DNA of 64,000 nucleotides. Source: an uncultured Microbacterium sp. Lineage in GTDB: Bacteria > Actinomycetota > Actinomycetes > Actinomycetales > Microbacteriaceae. The stretch covers positions 25,288-89,287 of the forward strand of contig NZ_CAMFHZ010000014.1 of the NCBI RefSeq assembly GCF_945952435.1. Direction: 5' to 3'. The position numbers and the translations under genes are program-made. This document shows positions 18,011 to 27,166 of this stretch, piece by piece. The notes under the pieces were generated by a model, which worked only from the letters and a program-made list of their open reading frames with translations, was not told where the DNA came from and made no database searches. Position 1 is the stretch's first letter. Each line of letters begins with the position of its first letter.

Positions 18011-18022
18011 CAAGGAGTGACC

Positions 18023-18511
18023 ATGGCGCAGAAGGATGCATCGGTCGCCGAGCTCACGAAGAACTTCGAGAACTCGAACGCCGTCCTGCTGACCGAGTAC
18101 CGCGGTCTGACGGTTGCCCAGCTCAAGCAGCTGCGCAACAGCATCCGTCAGGACGCGGACTACGCCGTGGTGAAGAACACGCTGACCAAGATCGCCGCGA
18201 ACAACGCGGGGATCACGGCGCTCGACGACGACCTCAAGGGTCCGTCGGCCGTGGCGTTCGTGCACGGTGACTTCGTCGCCACTGCCAAGGCTCTGCGTGA
18301 CTTCGCCAAGGCGAACCCGCTTCTCGTGATCAAGGGCGGCATCTTCGAGGGCAACGCCCTCAGTGCCGACGAGGTCAACAAGTACGCCTCCCTGGAGAGC
18401 CGTGAGGTTCTGCTGGCGAAGGCTGCGGGCATGATGAAGGCGACGATGGGCAAGGCCGCGGCCACCATCGACGCCCTCCGCGAGAAGCTGGAGACCGCCG
18501 CGGCTGCCTGA
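18023..18511 (+). CDS. rplJ: Large ribosomal subunit protein L10
   Basis: 162 residues: [15 protein letters not shown], then [15 protein letters not shown] and the NTLTKIA segment of the RNA-binding domain, and a C-terminal Ala-rich helix that carries L7/L12 dimers. L10 forms the base of the ribosomal stalk on 23S rRNA. AAGGAG lies nine bases before the ATG. It is followed by rplL after a 49-base gap, the normal order. Confidence 0.97.
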   Translation: MAQKDASVAELTKNFENSNAVLLTEYRGLTVAQLKQLRNSIRQDADYAVVKNTLTKIAANNAGITALDDDLKGPSAVAFVHGDFVATAKALRDFAKANPLLVIKGGIFEGNALSADEVNKYASLESREVLLAKAAGMMKATMGKAAATIDALREKLETAAAA

Positions 18512-18560
18512 GCCCGGCACGGTCTTCACCCCACAAACCCCATCTATTAGGAGAAACATC

Positions 18561-18944
18561 ATGGCGAAGCTCACCACTGAGGAGCTGCTCGACCAGTTCG
18601 CTGGTCTGACCCTTGTCGAGCTCAGCGAGTTCGTGAAGGCGTTCGAGGACAAGTTCGAGGTCACCGCTGCCGCTCCCGTCGCCGTCGCCGGCGCTGCGGG
18701 TGGCGCGGGTGCCGCCGAGGCCGAGGAGGAGAAGGACTCGTTCGACGTCATCCTCGAGGCCGCGGGCGACAAGAAGATCCAGGTCATCAAGACGGTCCGC
18801 GAGCTCACCTCGCTGGGCCTCGGCGAGGCCAAGGCCGTCGTCGACGGTGCCCCCAAGGCCGTCCTCGAGGGCGCCAACAAGGAGGCCGCCGAGAAGGCCA
18901 AGGCCGCTCTGGAGGAGGCCGGCGCGACGGTTACCCTCAAGTAA
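18561..18944 (+). CDS. rplL: Large ribosomal subunit protein L7/L12
   Basis: 127 residues with the N-terminal dimerisation domain ([20 protein letters not shown]), an Ala/Gly hinge (about 33-53) and the globular C-terminal domain ([20 protein letters not shown] through EAGATVTLK) that recruits translation factors. The start is preceded by AGGAGAAACATC. Codon use is highly biased to C/G-ending optimal codons, as expected for a highly expressed gene. A perfect terminator hairpin follows. Confidence 0.98.
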   Translation: MAKLTTEELLDQFAGLTLVELSEFVKAFEDKFEVTAAAPVAVAGAAGGAGAAEAEEEKDSFDVILEAAGDKKIQVIKTVRELTSLGLGEAKAVVDGAPKAVLEGANKEAAEKAKAALEEAGATVTLK

Positions 18945-18967
18945 TCGCGTTCCTGCAACGCTCTTCG

Positions 18968-18997
18968 CGAAGGCCCCGGGTTCTCCCGGGGCCTTCG
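18968..18997 (+). terminator. Terminator of rplJ-rplL, possibly bidirectional
   Basis: Thirteen-base perfect arms CGAAGGCCCCGGG and CCCGGGGCCTTCG with a TTCT loop, 24 bases after the rplL stop. The convergent LacI-type gene ends at 19032, so the same hairpin can terminate both transcripts. Confidence 0.8.
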
Positions 18998-19031
18998 TGC
19001 TGTCCGGGCGAGGCCGGGCGACGAGGGCGGC

Positions 19032-20051
19032 TCAACGTGCGGGATCCAGGCGCGGCGCCGCCGTCGACGCGCGGGCCACGAGGATCGCCGGGGCGACGAC
19101 GTGCTCGGGCTCCGCATCCGGATCCTGGATGCGCGCGCGGAGCAGGCGAACGGCGACCGCCCCCTGCTCCTTCGGAGACTGCCGGATCGTGGTCAGGCTG
19201 AACATCGCGGCGTAGCGGTGGTCGTCGATCCCGATCACGCTGAGCTCGCTGGGAACCGCGATGCCGAGGCGCTGCGCCGCGAGCATCGCCCCGACCGCGG
19301 CCTCGTCGCACACCGCGGCGATCGCCGTCGGGCGCCGTCGGCGGTCGGCGAGCAGAGCGGCGGCCGTCGCGAACGCCTCGGGGATCGTGGAGGGGGTCGG
19401 AACGACCCTGATGCGCTGTCCCAGGCCGGCGGCCGTCATCGCCTGCACGTATCCGTCGAGGCGCTTGCGCTCGCCGTAGCTGAACCGGTCGGCGTCGGGC
19501 ACGGCACCGAGGAAGGCGATCTCCTCGTGTCCGAGGTCGATGAGGTGCTCCGTCGCGACCCGGGCCGCCGCGACGTCGTCGATCGTGACCGTGTCCGCCC
19601 GGCCCGTGTAGGGACCGACCGAGACGAGGGGGAGACCCGTCCCCTCGAGGCGTTCGAGCTCGTGCGCGCCGGGTTGGAGGCACACCGCGATGATGCCGTC
19701 GAACCTCCGCCCCGCCAGCGCGTGGTTCAGCATCCGGGCGCGCTCTGTGCTCCCCTCCGCCGCGCCGTAGAGGCTGAGGTCGAGCCCGTCGTCGACGAGC
19801 GCGCGCTGGATCCCGTTGAGCAGCTCCGCGAAGTACCAGCGATCGACGGTCGGCATGATGACGCCGACCGTCGACGTGCGGCCGGTCGCCAGACTCGACG
19901 CACTCGAATGGGCGGAGTAGGCGAGTTCGCGGGCGGCGCGCTCCACGCGCTCCCTGGTCTCGGCGGAGACGTAGCCGTTGCCGCTGAGGGCGCGGCTCGC
20001 GGTCGACTTGGCGACACCCGCACGCAGCGCCACATCGATGATCCCTGTCAC
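19032..20051 (-). CDS. LacI-family transcriptional regulator of the adjacent sugar importer
   Basis: 339 residues: an N-terminal HTH (IIDVALRAGVAKSTASRALSG) with hinge helix, then a periplasmic-binding-protein-like sensor domain (TVGVIMP, RRFDGIIAV, VSVIGIDDH). The start is a GTG with GAGGAG upstream. TAAGGT (20074-20079) and TTCCAT (20097-20102), read on the minus strand with a 17-base spacer, make a good promoter whose -35 lies in an operator-like palindrome, so autoregulation is likely. It is divergent from the solute-binding protein gene and probably represses it until an alpha-glucoside-type inducer binds. Confidence 0.92.
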   Translation of the reverse strand: MTGIIDVALRAGVAKSTASRALSGNGYVSAETRERVERAARELAYSAHSSASSLATGRTSTVGVIMPTVDRWYFAELLNGIQRALVDDGLDLSLYGAAEGSTERARMLNHALAGRRFDGIIAVCLQPGAHELERLEGTGLPLVSVGPYTGRADTVTIDDVAAARVATEHLIDLGHEEIAFLGAVPDADRFSYGERKRLDGYVQAMTAAGLGQRIRVVPTPSTIPEAFATAAALLADRRRRPTAIAAVCDEAAVGAMLAAQRLGIAVPSELSVIGIDDHRYAAMFSLTTIRQSPKEQGAVAVRLLRARIQDPDAEPEHVVAPAILVARASTAAPRLDPAR

Positions 20052-20098
20052 CGCTTCTCCTCACGACCACCTCACCTTAGCGATCGGCGGACGCATAT

Positions 20099-20125
20099 GG
20101 AACCGGTTTCCTGAAAACGCTCCCA
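20099..20125. promoter_or_regulatory. LacI-type operator sites over the regulator's own promoter
   Basis: GGAACCGGTTTCC (20099-20111) is a near-palindrome. TGAAAACGCTCCCA (20112-20125) has the central CG and inverted arms of LacI/MalR-family operators. Both overlap or adjoin the -35 element of the regulator gene. Confidence 0.6.
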
Positions 20126-20175
20126 CGATATATCCCGGAAACACATCCGGTTATGCAGTTGTGACCAGAACAACG

Positions 20176-20222
20176 TTGCGGCGGCCGTCTTCGGCTCGTT
20201 AGTGTCGCCTGGAAACGGTTCC
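20176..20222 (+). promoter_or_regulatory. Promoter and LacI-type operator of the sugar importer
   Basis: TTGCGG (20176-20181) and TAGTGT (20200-20205) are separated by 18 bases. GGAAACGGTTCC (20211-20222), a near-palindrome with central CG, covers the expected transcription start, the position for repression by blocking initiation. Confidence 0.6.
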
Positions 20223-20279
20223 TGGGAGGAGCCCCCAGCGCGGGGAAACCCGTCTTCGCGCGATTCAAAGGAGAAACGT

Positions 20280-21608
20280 ATGGGAATGTCTCAGCGACGT
20301 CGTCTGGTGGTGCCGCTGGCTCTGCTCGCCGTCTCGGGCCTCGCCCTCGCCGGCTGCGCCGAGGGCGGCAGCTCGTCGGGGGACTCGTCCGGCAAGGGGG
20401 AGACCGTCAAGATCTCCGGCGGCATCACGGGATCCGAGGCCGACCTGCTGAACAAGTCCTTCGACCAGTTCACGAAGGACACGGGCATCAAGGTCGTCTA
20501 CACGGGCGACAAGAGCTTCGAGGGCAACATCGTCACCAAGGTGCAGGGTGGCAGCGCCCCCGACATCGCGATCGTGCCGCAGCCGGGTCTGCTCAAGAGC
20601 CTCGTCGACACGGGCGACGTCAAGACCGCGCCCAGCGAGGTCGAGGCCAACGTCGACAAGAACTGGTCCAAGGACTGGAAGAAGTACGGCACGTTCGACG
20701 GCAAGTTCTACGCCGCTCCGATGCTCGCCAACGTCAAGGGCTACGTCTGGTACTCCCCGGCGAAGTTCAAGGAGCTCGGCGTCGAGGTCCCCAAGACCTG
20801 GGACGAGCTGCTCACGCTGACCAAGACGATCCAGGAGAAGACGGGGCAGGCGCCGTGGTGCGCGGGCTTCGCCTCCGGTGACGCGTCCGGCTGGCCGGGC
20901 ACCGACTGGATCGAGGACCTCGTGCTGCGTCAGAGCGGCCCGGACGTCTACGACCAGTGGGTCGAGAACAAGGTGAAGTTCACCGACCCGCAGATCAAGG
21001 AGGCCTTCGACGCCGTCGGCCAGATCCTCCTCGACCCGAAGTACGTCAACGCCGGCTTCGGCGACGTGAAGAGCATCAACTCCACGGCGTTCGCCGATGT
21101 CGCGGCCAAGGTCGCAGACGGCTCCTGCGCGCTGACCCACCAGGCCTCCTTCCTCTCGTCGAACTTCCTCGACGTGAAGACGAAGGCGGGCGCGGCGCCG
21201 AAGGTCGCCCCTGACGGCGACGTCTACGCATTCGTGCTCCCGGGCATCAAGGAAGGCGAGAACGCGATCGAGGGCGGTGGCGAGTTCGTCGCTGGGTTCA
21301 GCGACAGCGCGGCGACCAAGAAGGTCCTCGAGTTCATGTCCTCCGCCGACTTCGCCAACGCACGCGTGAAGCTGGGCGGCGTCATCTCCGCGAACAAGAA
21401 CGCGGACGCCTCGCTGGCGTCGAGCGAGTTCCTGCAGGACGCGATGAAGACGGTCCAGGACCCGAACACCACGCTCCGCTTCGACGCGAGCGACCTGATG
21501 CCGTCCACCGTCGGCTCGGGATCCTTCTGGAAGGGCATGGTCAGCTGGATCGACGGAAAGTCGACCGATCAGGTGCTGAGCGACATCCAGGCCGGTTACA
21601 AGAACTAG
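20280..21608 (+). CDS. Sugar ABC transporter substrate-binding lipoprotein
   Basis: The ATG at 20280 has AAAGGAG upstream. The 442-residue product has a lipoprotein signal (MSQRRR, a hydrophobic run, lipobox LAGC with Cys26), a Gly/Ser linker, and a family 1-type solute-binding fold (KISGGITGSEADLLNKSF, APDIAIVPQPGL, WYSPAKFKELG, CAGFASGDASGWPGTDW). Trp-rich segments are typical of alpha-glucoside or maltodextrin binders. It is lipid-anchored outside the membrane and delivers substrate to the two permeases downstream. A large hairpin separates it from them. Confidence 0.92.
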   Translation: MGMSQRRRLVVPLALLAVSGLALAGCAEGGSSSGDSSGKGETVKISGGITGSEADLLNKSFDQFTKDTGIKVVYTGDKSFEGNIVTKVQGGSAPDIAIVPQPGLLKSLVDTGDVKTAPSEVEANVDKNWSKDWKKYGTFDGKFYAAPMLANVKGYVWYSPAKFKELGVEVPKTWDELLTLTKTIQEKTGQAPWCAGFASGDASGWPGTDWIEDLVLRQSGPDVYDQWVENKVKFTDPQIKEAFDAVGQILLDPKYVNAGFGDVKSINSTAFADVAAKVADGSCALTHQASFLSSNFLDVKTKAGAAPKVAPDGDVYAFVLPGIKEGENAIEGGGEFVAGFSDSAATKKVLEFMSSADFANARVKLGGVISANKNADASLASSEFLQDAMKTVQDPNTTLRFDASDLMPSTVGSGSFWKGMVSWIDGKSTDQVLSDIQAGYKN

Positions 21609-21629
21609 TCTGGCCACCACCCTGTGGTG

Positions 21630-21669
21630 CTGCGGGGCCTGTCCGCGTCATCCGCGGACGGCCCCGCAG
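21630..21669 (+). terminator. Intercistronic hairpin between binding protein and permease genes
   Basis: Arms CTGCGGGGCC...GTCCGCG and CGCGGAC...GGCCCCGCAG pair over 17 base pairs with one bulged T and a five-base loop. There is no U tract. Such hairpins after binding-protein genes often allow partial termination or protect the upstream mRNA, giving more binding protein than permease. Confidence 0.6.
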
Positions 21670-21724
21670 TCGTCACCGGCCGATCCTGCCAGCGTTCACC
21701 GTCGAACCCGGAAGGGGCTCCACC

Positions 21725-23068
21725 ATGTCGCAGTCCACAGCGACCGAGACCGCGAGATCCGATCGCACGATCGAGTCACCGCGCTCCGGACGCACCACCG
21801 CTTCCCGATCGGTCACGATCGGCGCCTACATCGTCGGCGCCGTGGTGATCGTCGGGGTCTTCATCGCTCTCATCGCCGGCGGCCCGGCGGAGAGCCCGAA
21901 GCCGACCTCACTCGGCTTCTCGCTGAACTCGTTCTTCATCTGGCTGGGCGGCCTGAACCCGCTTCTGCAGATCCCGCTCGTGCTGATCGTCTTCGGCATC
22001 GTCGCCGGCGTGCTGCTGGTGCTCATCGAGTACGCGCCCCGGCACGGCAAGGGCTACTTCTGGCTGCGCCTCGTGGCCTGCTTCGCCATCCCGGTGCTGG
22101 CGTTCATGCTGCTGCGTCCGTATCAGAACGCGGTCGTCTACGTCATGATCATCGCCCTGGTCGCGGGAGGGCTGCTGTTCTTCGCCGACTACCGCGCGCG
22201 CGAGGGCTCCGGCTACCTGTTCCAGCTCACGCTGTTCATGGCGCCGGCCGTTCTGCTGCTGTTCATCGGCCTCATCTACCCGGCCGTGAGCACCGTGATC
22301 CAGTCGTTCTTCGACAAGACCGGGAAGGACTTCGTCGCCTTCGAGAACTACCAGTGGGTGTTCACGAACCCGGAGGGCTTCTGGTCGGTCATCAACACGC
22401 TGATCTGGGCGTTGATCGCACCGATCGTCTCGACGATCTTCGGCCTCGCCTACGCCGTGTTCATCGACAGGGCGCGCGGCGAGAAGATCCTCAAGGTCTT
22501 CGTGTTCATGCCGGTCGCGATCTCGTTCGTCGGCGCCGGCATCATCTGGAAGTTCATCTACGACTACCGCCAGGGCGACCAGATCGGCCTGCTCAACGCG
22601 ATCGTCACGATGTTCGGGGCGAAGCCGATCGGTTGGCTCGACACGACGCCGCTGGTCAACACGATCTGCCTGCTCGTCGTGTTCATCTGGACGCAGACCG
22701 GCTTCGCGATGGTGATCCTGTCGGCGGCGATCAAGGCCGTGCCGACCGAGCAGCTCGAGGCGGCCGCGCTCGACGGCGCGAACGCCTGGGATCGGTTCCG
22801 CAACGTCACGGTCCCCGGGATCCGCTCCTCCCTCATCGTCGTGCTGACGACCATCACGATCGCCTCGCTCAAGGTCTACGACATCGTCGCCGTCATGACC
22901 GGAGGCCGTGCGAACAGCACGGTGCTGGGCTTCGAGATGGTGAACCAGCAGCAGCGGTTCCAGAGCTACGGGCACTCCTCGGCGCTCGCCGTCGTGCTGT
23001 TCCTGTTCGTGCTGCCGCTGATCGTCTACAACGCCCGGCAGATGGCCAAGCAGAGGGAGATCCGCTGA
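21725..23068 (+). CDS. Sugar ABC transporter permease, MalF type with extended N-terminus
   Basis: 447 residues, longer than the usual 290-320. The first 170 residues add about four membrane helices (such as IVGAVVIVGVFIALIAGG and AYVVYV-like runs) before the conserved permease core. The core contains the EAA loop LEAAALDGANAWDRFRNV, which docks on the ATPase. This extended layout resembles AglF-type alpha-glucoside permeases. ATG at 21725 follows GGAAGGGG. The stop overlaps the next start by one base (TGATG). Confidence 0.88.
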   Translation: MSQSTATETARSDRTIESPRSGRTTASRSVTIGAYIVGAVVIVGVFIALIAGGPAESPKPTSLGFSLNSFFIWLGGLNPLLQIPLVLIVFGIVAGVLLVLIEYAPRHGKGYFWLRLVACFAIPVLAFMLLRPYQNAVVYVMIIALVAGGLLFFADYRAREGSGYLFQLTLFMAPAVLLLFIGLIYPAVSTVIQSFFDKTGKDFVAFENYQWVFTNPEGFWSVINTLIWALIAPIVSTIFGLAYAVFIDRARGEKILKVFVFMPVAISFVGAGIIWKFIYDYRQGDQIGLLNAIVTMFGAKPIGWLDTTPLVNTICLLVVFIWTQTGFAMVILSAAIKAVPTEQLEAAALDGANAWDRFRNVTVPGIRSSLIVVLTTITIASLKVYDIVAVMTGGRANSTVLGFEMVNQQQRFQSYGHSSALAVVLFLFVLPLIVYNARQMAKQREIR

Positions 23069-24036
23069 TGAGCGCCACACAGGCCGTCGTCACCGACAAC
23101 CGCACCAAGCGCCAGGTGGCGCGGGACACCCGCCGCAACGAGGCGACCGCGCAGAAGCGGCTCACGTCGAAGGGCGCCACGATCGCGGCGGTCGTCATCG
23201 CGATCTTCTGGACGATCCCGACCTTCGGGCTGTTCGTCACCTCGTTCCGTCCCGGTGCCGATTCCAACAGCACCGGGTGGTGGACGGTGTTCGTGAACCC
23301 CTCGTTCACGCTCAGCAACTACGCGGACGCGCTCAGTTCCGGAGGCACGGCGCTGACGCTGGGTGCGTCGTTCATCAACTCGCTCGCCATCACGATCCCG
23401 GCCACGGTGATCCCGATCTTCATCGCGTCCCTGGCCGCCTACGGCTTCGCGTGGATGAACTTCAAGGGGCGCAACCTCGTGTTCGTGTTCGTGTTCGCCC
23501 TGCAGATCGTGCCGATCCAGATGGCTCTCGTGCCCCTGCTGTCGCTGTTTTCGCGCGGGCTCACGCTGTTCGGCACGCAGATCTTCCCCGGCTTCACCCT
23601 GCGCGACGTGGATCACAGCTTCGCGACGGTCTGGATCGCGCACGCGATCTTCGCGATGCCTCTCGCGATCTTCATGCTGCACAACTTCATCGCCGAGATC
23701 CCCGGCGAGGTCGTCGAGGCGGCGCGGGTCGACGGGGCAGGGCACGGGCAGATCTTCTTCCGCATCATCCTGCCGCTCGCGATGCCCGCGATCGCGTCGT
23801 TCGGGATCTTCCAGTTCCTCTGGGTCTGGAACGATCTGCTCGTGGCGACGATCTTCGCCCCGGACACCTCGTTGCCGCTGACGCAGACGTTGAACTCGCT
23901 GTCGGGGTCGTGGGGCGACAAGTGGTTCCTGCAGTCCGCGGGAACGTTCATCTCGATCATCGTCCCGCTCGTCGTGTTCTTCGCCTTGCAGCGCTTCTTC
24001 GTCCGCGGCCTGCTGGCCGGAGCGACGAAGGGCTGA
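23068..24036 (+). CDS. Sugar ABC transporter permease, MalG type
   Basis: 322 residues with six membrane helices and the EAA motif EVVEAARVDGAGHGQIFFRI. The cytoplasmic N-terminus is basic (RTKRQVARDTRRNEATAQKR). It pairs with the MalF-type permease. No ATPase gene follows; a terminator hairpin ends the operon. In actinobacteria a shared MsiK-type ATPase elsewhere often energises such importers, which I infer here. Confidence 0.9.
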   Translation: MSATQAVVTDNRTKRQVARDTRRNEATAQKRLTSKGATIAAVVIAIFWTIPTFGLFVTSFRPGADSNSTGWWTVFVNPSFTLSNYADALSSGGTALTLGASFINSLAITIPATVIPIFIASLAAYGFAWMNFKGRNLVFVFVFALQIVPIQMALVPLLSLFSRGLTLFGTQIFPGFTLRDVDHSFATVWIAHAIFAMPLAIFMLHNFIAEIPGEVVEAARVDGAGHGQIFFRIILPLAMPAIASFGIFQFLWVWNDLLVATIFAPDTSLPLTQTLNSLSGSWGDKWFLQSAGTFISIIVPLVVFFALQRFFVRGLLAGATKG

Positions 24037-24044
24037 CCCGTCGG

Positions 24045-24084
24045 CGTCCGAGGGCGGGCCCGCTCACGGGTTCTCCCTCGGACG
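24045..24084 (+). terminator. Terminator of the sugar importer operon
   Basis: Ten-base perfect arms CGTCCGAGGG (24045-24054) and CCCTCGGACG (24075-24084) enclose a second CGGG/CCCG helix. It begins eight bases after the permease stop. Confidence 0.7.
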
Positions 24085-24102
24085 TCACGGCAGAATGGCG
24101 GG

Positions 24103-24777
24103 ATGACCCGTCGCACCGCTCTCCTGCTCGGCCTCGTGTTCGTGGCGATCGCGGCGGGAACCGGCGCCATCATCGCGGTGCATCCGGGATGGATCGCCGG
24201 ACTCGACGAGGCATGGAACCTCGAGATGGGGGAGTGGCGCTCTTGGCCGCCGCTCGTCGGCGGCGCACTCGGCATGAACTTCCTCGGCGGGGGGTGGGTG
24301 GCGACCTTCGTCACCCCGCTCGTCGTCGCCGCGCTCGGCGCGATGCGGCGAGGGTGGCGCGGCGGGGCGTTCGTGCTGATCGCCTTCGTCGTCAGCGCCG
24401 GGGCGGTGCAGATCGTGAAGAACGCCCTGGGGCGCGCACGACCCCAGGATCTGCTCATCGCCTCCGACTTCGGATCCTTCCCGTCCGGACACACGGCGAA
24501 CGCCGCGACCCTCGGGGTCGTGCTGTGGTTCCTGTTCCCGTCGATCGGCGTGGCCGTCGGCGGGTTCGTGTGGACGGTGGCGATGGGCTTCTCCCGGACC
24601 GTGCTCAGCGTGCACTGGTTCAGCGACACGGTCGGCGGCGCGCTGCTGGGCGCGGGCATGGCGCTGCTGACCGCCGCCGTTCTCTGGAGCTGGGCGCGCG
24701 GCGGCGCCGGCCGCGCCGACCGCGCGCACGCCCCCTCCGGGGACGCGGTGTCGCCTCCGCCCCGCTCGCTAGGCTGA
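24103..24777 (+). CDS. PAP2-family membrane phosphatase
   Basis: 224 residues with six membrane helices and the three phosphatase motifs: KNALGRARP (C1), FPSGHT (C2, His acid) and SRTVLSVHWFSD (C3, nucleophilic His). The family dephosphorylates lipid phosphates such as undecaprenyl pyrophosphate or phosphatidate on the outer membrane face. CAGAAT (24091-24096) lies six bases before the ATG. The substrate cannot be decided from sequence. Confidence 0.92.
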   Translation: MTRRTALLLGLVFVAIAAGTGAIIAVHPGWIAGLDEAWNLEMGEWRSWPPLVGGALGMNFLGGGWVATFVTPLVVAALGAMRRGWRGGAFVLIAFVVSAGAVQIVKNALGRARPQDLLIASDFGSFPSGHTANAATLGVVLWFLFPSIGVAVGGFVWTVAMGFSRTVLSVHWFSDTVGGALLGAGMALLTAAVLWSWARGGAGRADRAHAPSGDAVSPPPRSLG

Positions 24778-24810
24778 GGGCATCCACCCGCCCGCGATCG
24801 AGGGGGTCCC

Positions 24811-25428
24811 GTGTCCCGCATCCGCCCGTTCCGTCCTGAGGACATTCCCGGCCTGTACGACGTGTGCCTGCGCACCGCCGACGTCGGCAAGGACGCGACG
24901 GGGATGCTCGAGGACGACCGCCTGTGGGGCGATCTGTTCGCGGTGCCGTACGCCGAGCGCCACCCTGACCTGTGCTGGGTCGTCGAGTCCGACGATGGGC
25001 GGGTGATCGGCTATGTCGTCGCCACGGACGACACCAATGCGTTCTCGACCTGGTTCCGCGACACCTGGTGGCCGTCCCGAAAGGGCCTCTACCGAGGATC
25101 CGGGTCCGCGGAGCCCACCGCTCAGGACCGTTTCCTCGCCTACGGCGAGCGCGTCGCTCCGAGCGAGGACGCGATCCCGCGGGACTACCCCGCCCATCTG
25201 CACATCGACCTGCTGCCGGAGACCCAGGGTCAGGGCCTCGGACGCCGGCTCATCGAGACGCTGCTCGCCGAGCTCGGCCGACGGGGCGTTCCCGCTCTGC
25301 ACCTCGCCATGAACGCCGACAACGCCCCGGCCGGAGCGTTCTACGAGCGACTAGGCTTCCAGGAGCTCGCGAGCGGCGACGGCAGCACGACGTACGGGAT
25401 CGCCACGCCGGCGGGCCGGTCGCGCTGA
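24811..25428 (+). CDS. GNAT-family N-acetyltransferase
   Basis: 205 residues that start at a GTG. The acetyl-CoA site is LPETQGQGLGRRLIETLLAE (Q-x-x-G-x-G/A type). Strands such as CWVVESDDGRVIGYVVA and the C-terminal APAGAFYERLGFQEL complete the GNAT fold. About 50 residues before the CoA site (FRDTWWPSRKGLYRG) resemble a subgroup related to O-GlcNAcase-associated acetyltransferases. The acceptor substrate is unknown. TAGGCT (24770-24775) is a likely -10 box, giving a leader of about 30 bases. Confidence 0.88.
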   Translation: MSRIRPFRPEDIPGLYDVCLRTADVGKDATGMLEDDRLWGDLFAVPYAERHPDLCWVVESDDGRVIGYVVATDDTNAFSTWFRDTWWPSRKGLYRGSGSAEPTAQDRFLAYGERVAPSEDAIPRDYPAHLHIDLLPETQGQGLGRRLIETLLAELGRRGVPALHLAMNADNAPAGAFYERLGFQELASGDGSTTYGIATPAGRSR

Positions 25429-25499
25429 CGGATCGGCGGCGTGGGGGCCGACGGCATCGGCGAACGACGTGCCCGGAGAACGACATGCCCGGGGAAGGA

Positions 25500-25534
25500 C
25501 GAAGCGCCGCACCCGTGATCGGGGCGGCGCTTCG
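25500..25534 (-). terminator. Terminator of tRNA-Ser
   Basis: Perfect 11-base arms CGAAGCGCCGC and GCGGCGCTTCG just downstream (minus strand) of the tRNA. Confidence 0.6.
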
Positions 25535-25538
25535 CTGG

Positions 25539-25626
25539 TGGCGGTGACGGCGGGATTCGAACCCGCGGTTGCTTGCACAACACACGCTTTCCAAGCGTGC
25601 TCCTTCGGCCGCTCGGACACGTCACC
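25539..25626 (-). tRNA. tRNA-Ser (anticodon GGA)
   Basis: Read on the minus strand: acceptor GGTGACG pairs with CGTCACC, followed by discriminator G and encoded CCA. The anticodon arm ACGCTTGGAAAGCGT gives anticodon GGA. A long variable arm and the T arm GCGGGTTCGAATCCCGC complete a class II serine tRNA of 88 bases. Confidence 0.95.
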
Positions 25627-25744
25627 AGGAGGACAACCGGACCAGTCTAACGGATCCGAAGAGGGCATCAGGACACCGCATCCGTCGAGGCTCCTCCTCC
25701 GCGCCGACACCGTGCCAGGATGAGAGCGAGTCAAGGAGGTGCGC

Positions 25745-27157
25745 GTGCCTGGGGAAGAGTCGCATCCGTCCCGCCGTCGCTGGGCCCTTCAGATGCAGCA
25801 GCCGCTGCCCGCCGCGACGGTCGTCGACCGGATCGCGTTCCTGCTCGCCACGGCCTCCGCCGTCTGGCTCGCCGTCATCATCGCGATCCAGGGATTCCGG
25901 TACCCCTGGTCGGTGCTGCTGTTCATCCCCGTGTGGGCGATCATGGCGTATCTCGTCCTGCCGCGCCTGCACCGGATGCTCAGCGACCTGTACGTTCCGG
26001 ACTACTTCTTCGGACGCACGCGCACGGCCGACGGGCTGCTCGGCGATCCCGTGAATCTGGGGGTCGACGGTTCCGCCGCGCAGCTCGACGCGGTGATGAC
26101 CGGTGCGGGCTGGCATCGCGCCGACGAGATCACGGCCGCATCGACCTGGGGCATCATCGTCTCGACCCTCACGCGGCGCAGTTATCCGACCGCTCCCGTC
26201 TCGCCGCTCATGCTGTTCGGGCGACGCCACGACGTGGCCTACCAGCAGGAGGTCGCGGGCAATCCGAAGCAGCGTCATCACGTGCGCTTCTGGCACTGTC
26301 CGCCCGGATGGCTGCTGCCCGGAGGCGCGAAGACCGACTGGCTCGGTGCCGCGACCTACGACACCGACGTGGGGCTGAGCCTGTTCACCCTGCAGGTGAC
26401 CCACCGCATCGACGAGAACACCGACGTTGAGCGGGACTTCGTCGTGCGCAGCGCGCGCGACGCCGATCCGGCGGTGCGGGTACGCGAGCTGCACGATTTC
26501 ACCACCGGCTATCACTCGCGCAACGGCGGGGGCGATCGCTTCATCACCGACGGAGATCTGCCGATCATCGACGTCTCGGACGTCCCGGTCGAGCAGGAGG
26601 CGGAGCCGACCGCCCCGGCCGACGTCGAGGGTCACGGGGAGTCGCTGCGCACGACAGCGGATCGCTCGCTGCATCGCGCACCCCTCGCCACGGTCTTCGG
26701 TGTCGCCGTCGTGGTGCTCGGAGGACTCCTCGACCTCGCCGCCCTGTTCTTCGGTGCCGCGACCGATCCGGAGATCCGGAGGATCGTCGCGGACGGGGCG
26801 GCGGAGGTGCGGATCTCGCTGTTCCTGCTGCTCGCGTTCGCGACCGCGGTCTCCGCGGCGCAGCTCGTGATGGCCTGGTTCGTCCTGCGTCGCGGACGGC
26901 GATCACGGGCCCTCCTCATGGTGCTGCTCGCGATCGGGATCGTCTCCACCGCGATCGACTATCTCGACGGGCAAGCCGTGCTCGGGTTCAACGGCACGCT
27001 CCTCTCGGCGTCCCTGCAGTGCCTTGCTCTGTTGGCACTGTCGAGCGACGCGGCGGGGGCGTGGGCGCGGCGCAGGTCGCGGCCGGAGAAGGATGCCGCT
27101 CGCGCGGCGGGCTCCGCCACGGGGACGGCACGCTCCGAGGACGGGACGGACGGTTAG
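25745..27157 (+). CDS. LssY C-terminal-domain membrane protein
   Basis: The GTG at 25745 is preferred because AAGGAGG ends five bases upstream; an in-frame GTG at 25739 would overlap the ribosome site. The 470-residue protein has two N-terminal helices (about 25-68), then a soluble domain (about 85-260) with the LssY_C pattern: LDAVMTGAGWHRADEIT, PVSPLMLFGRRHDVAYQ, HHVRFWHCPPGW, WLGAATYDTDVG, HRIDENTDVERDFVV. Four further helices follow (about 320-440). The domain accompanies PAP2-type lipid phosphatases in some proteins; here a PAP2 gene lies 1 kb upstream. Function is unproven. Confidence 0.7.
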   Translation: MPGEESHPSRRRWALQMQQPLPAATVVDRIAFLLATASAVWLAVIIAIQGFRYPWSVLLFIPVWAIMAYLVLPRLHRMLSDLYVPDYFFGRTRTADGLLGDPVNLGVDGSAAQLDAVMTGAGWHRADEITAASTWGIIVSTLTRRSYPTAPVSPLMLFGRRHDVAYQQEVAGNPKQRHHVRFWHCPPGWLLPGGAKTDWLGAATYDTDVGLSLFTLQVTHRIDENTDVERDFVVRSARDADPAVRVRELHDFTTGYHSRNGGGDRFITDGDLPIIDVSDVPVEQEAEPTAPADVEGHGESLRTTADRSLHRAPLATVFGVAVVVLGGLLDLAALFFGAATDPEIRRIVADGAAEVRISLFLLLAFATAVSAAQLVMAWFVLRRGRRSRALLMVLLAIGIVSTAIDYLDGQAVLGFNGTLLSASLQCLALLALSSDAAGAWARRRSRPEKDAARAAGSATGTARSEDGTDG

Positions 27158-27166
27158 GATCTTCGG

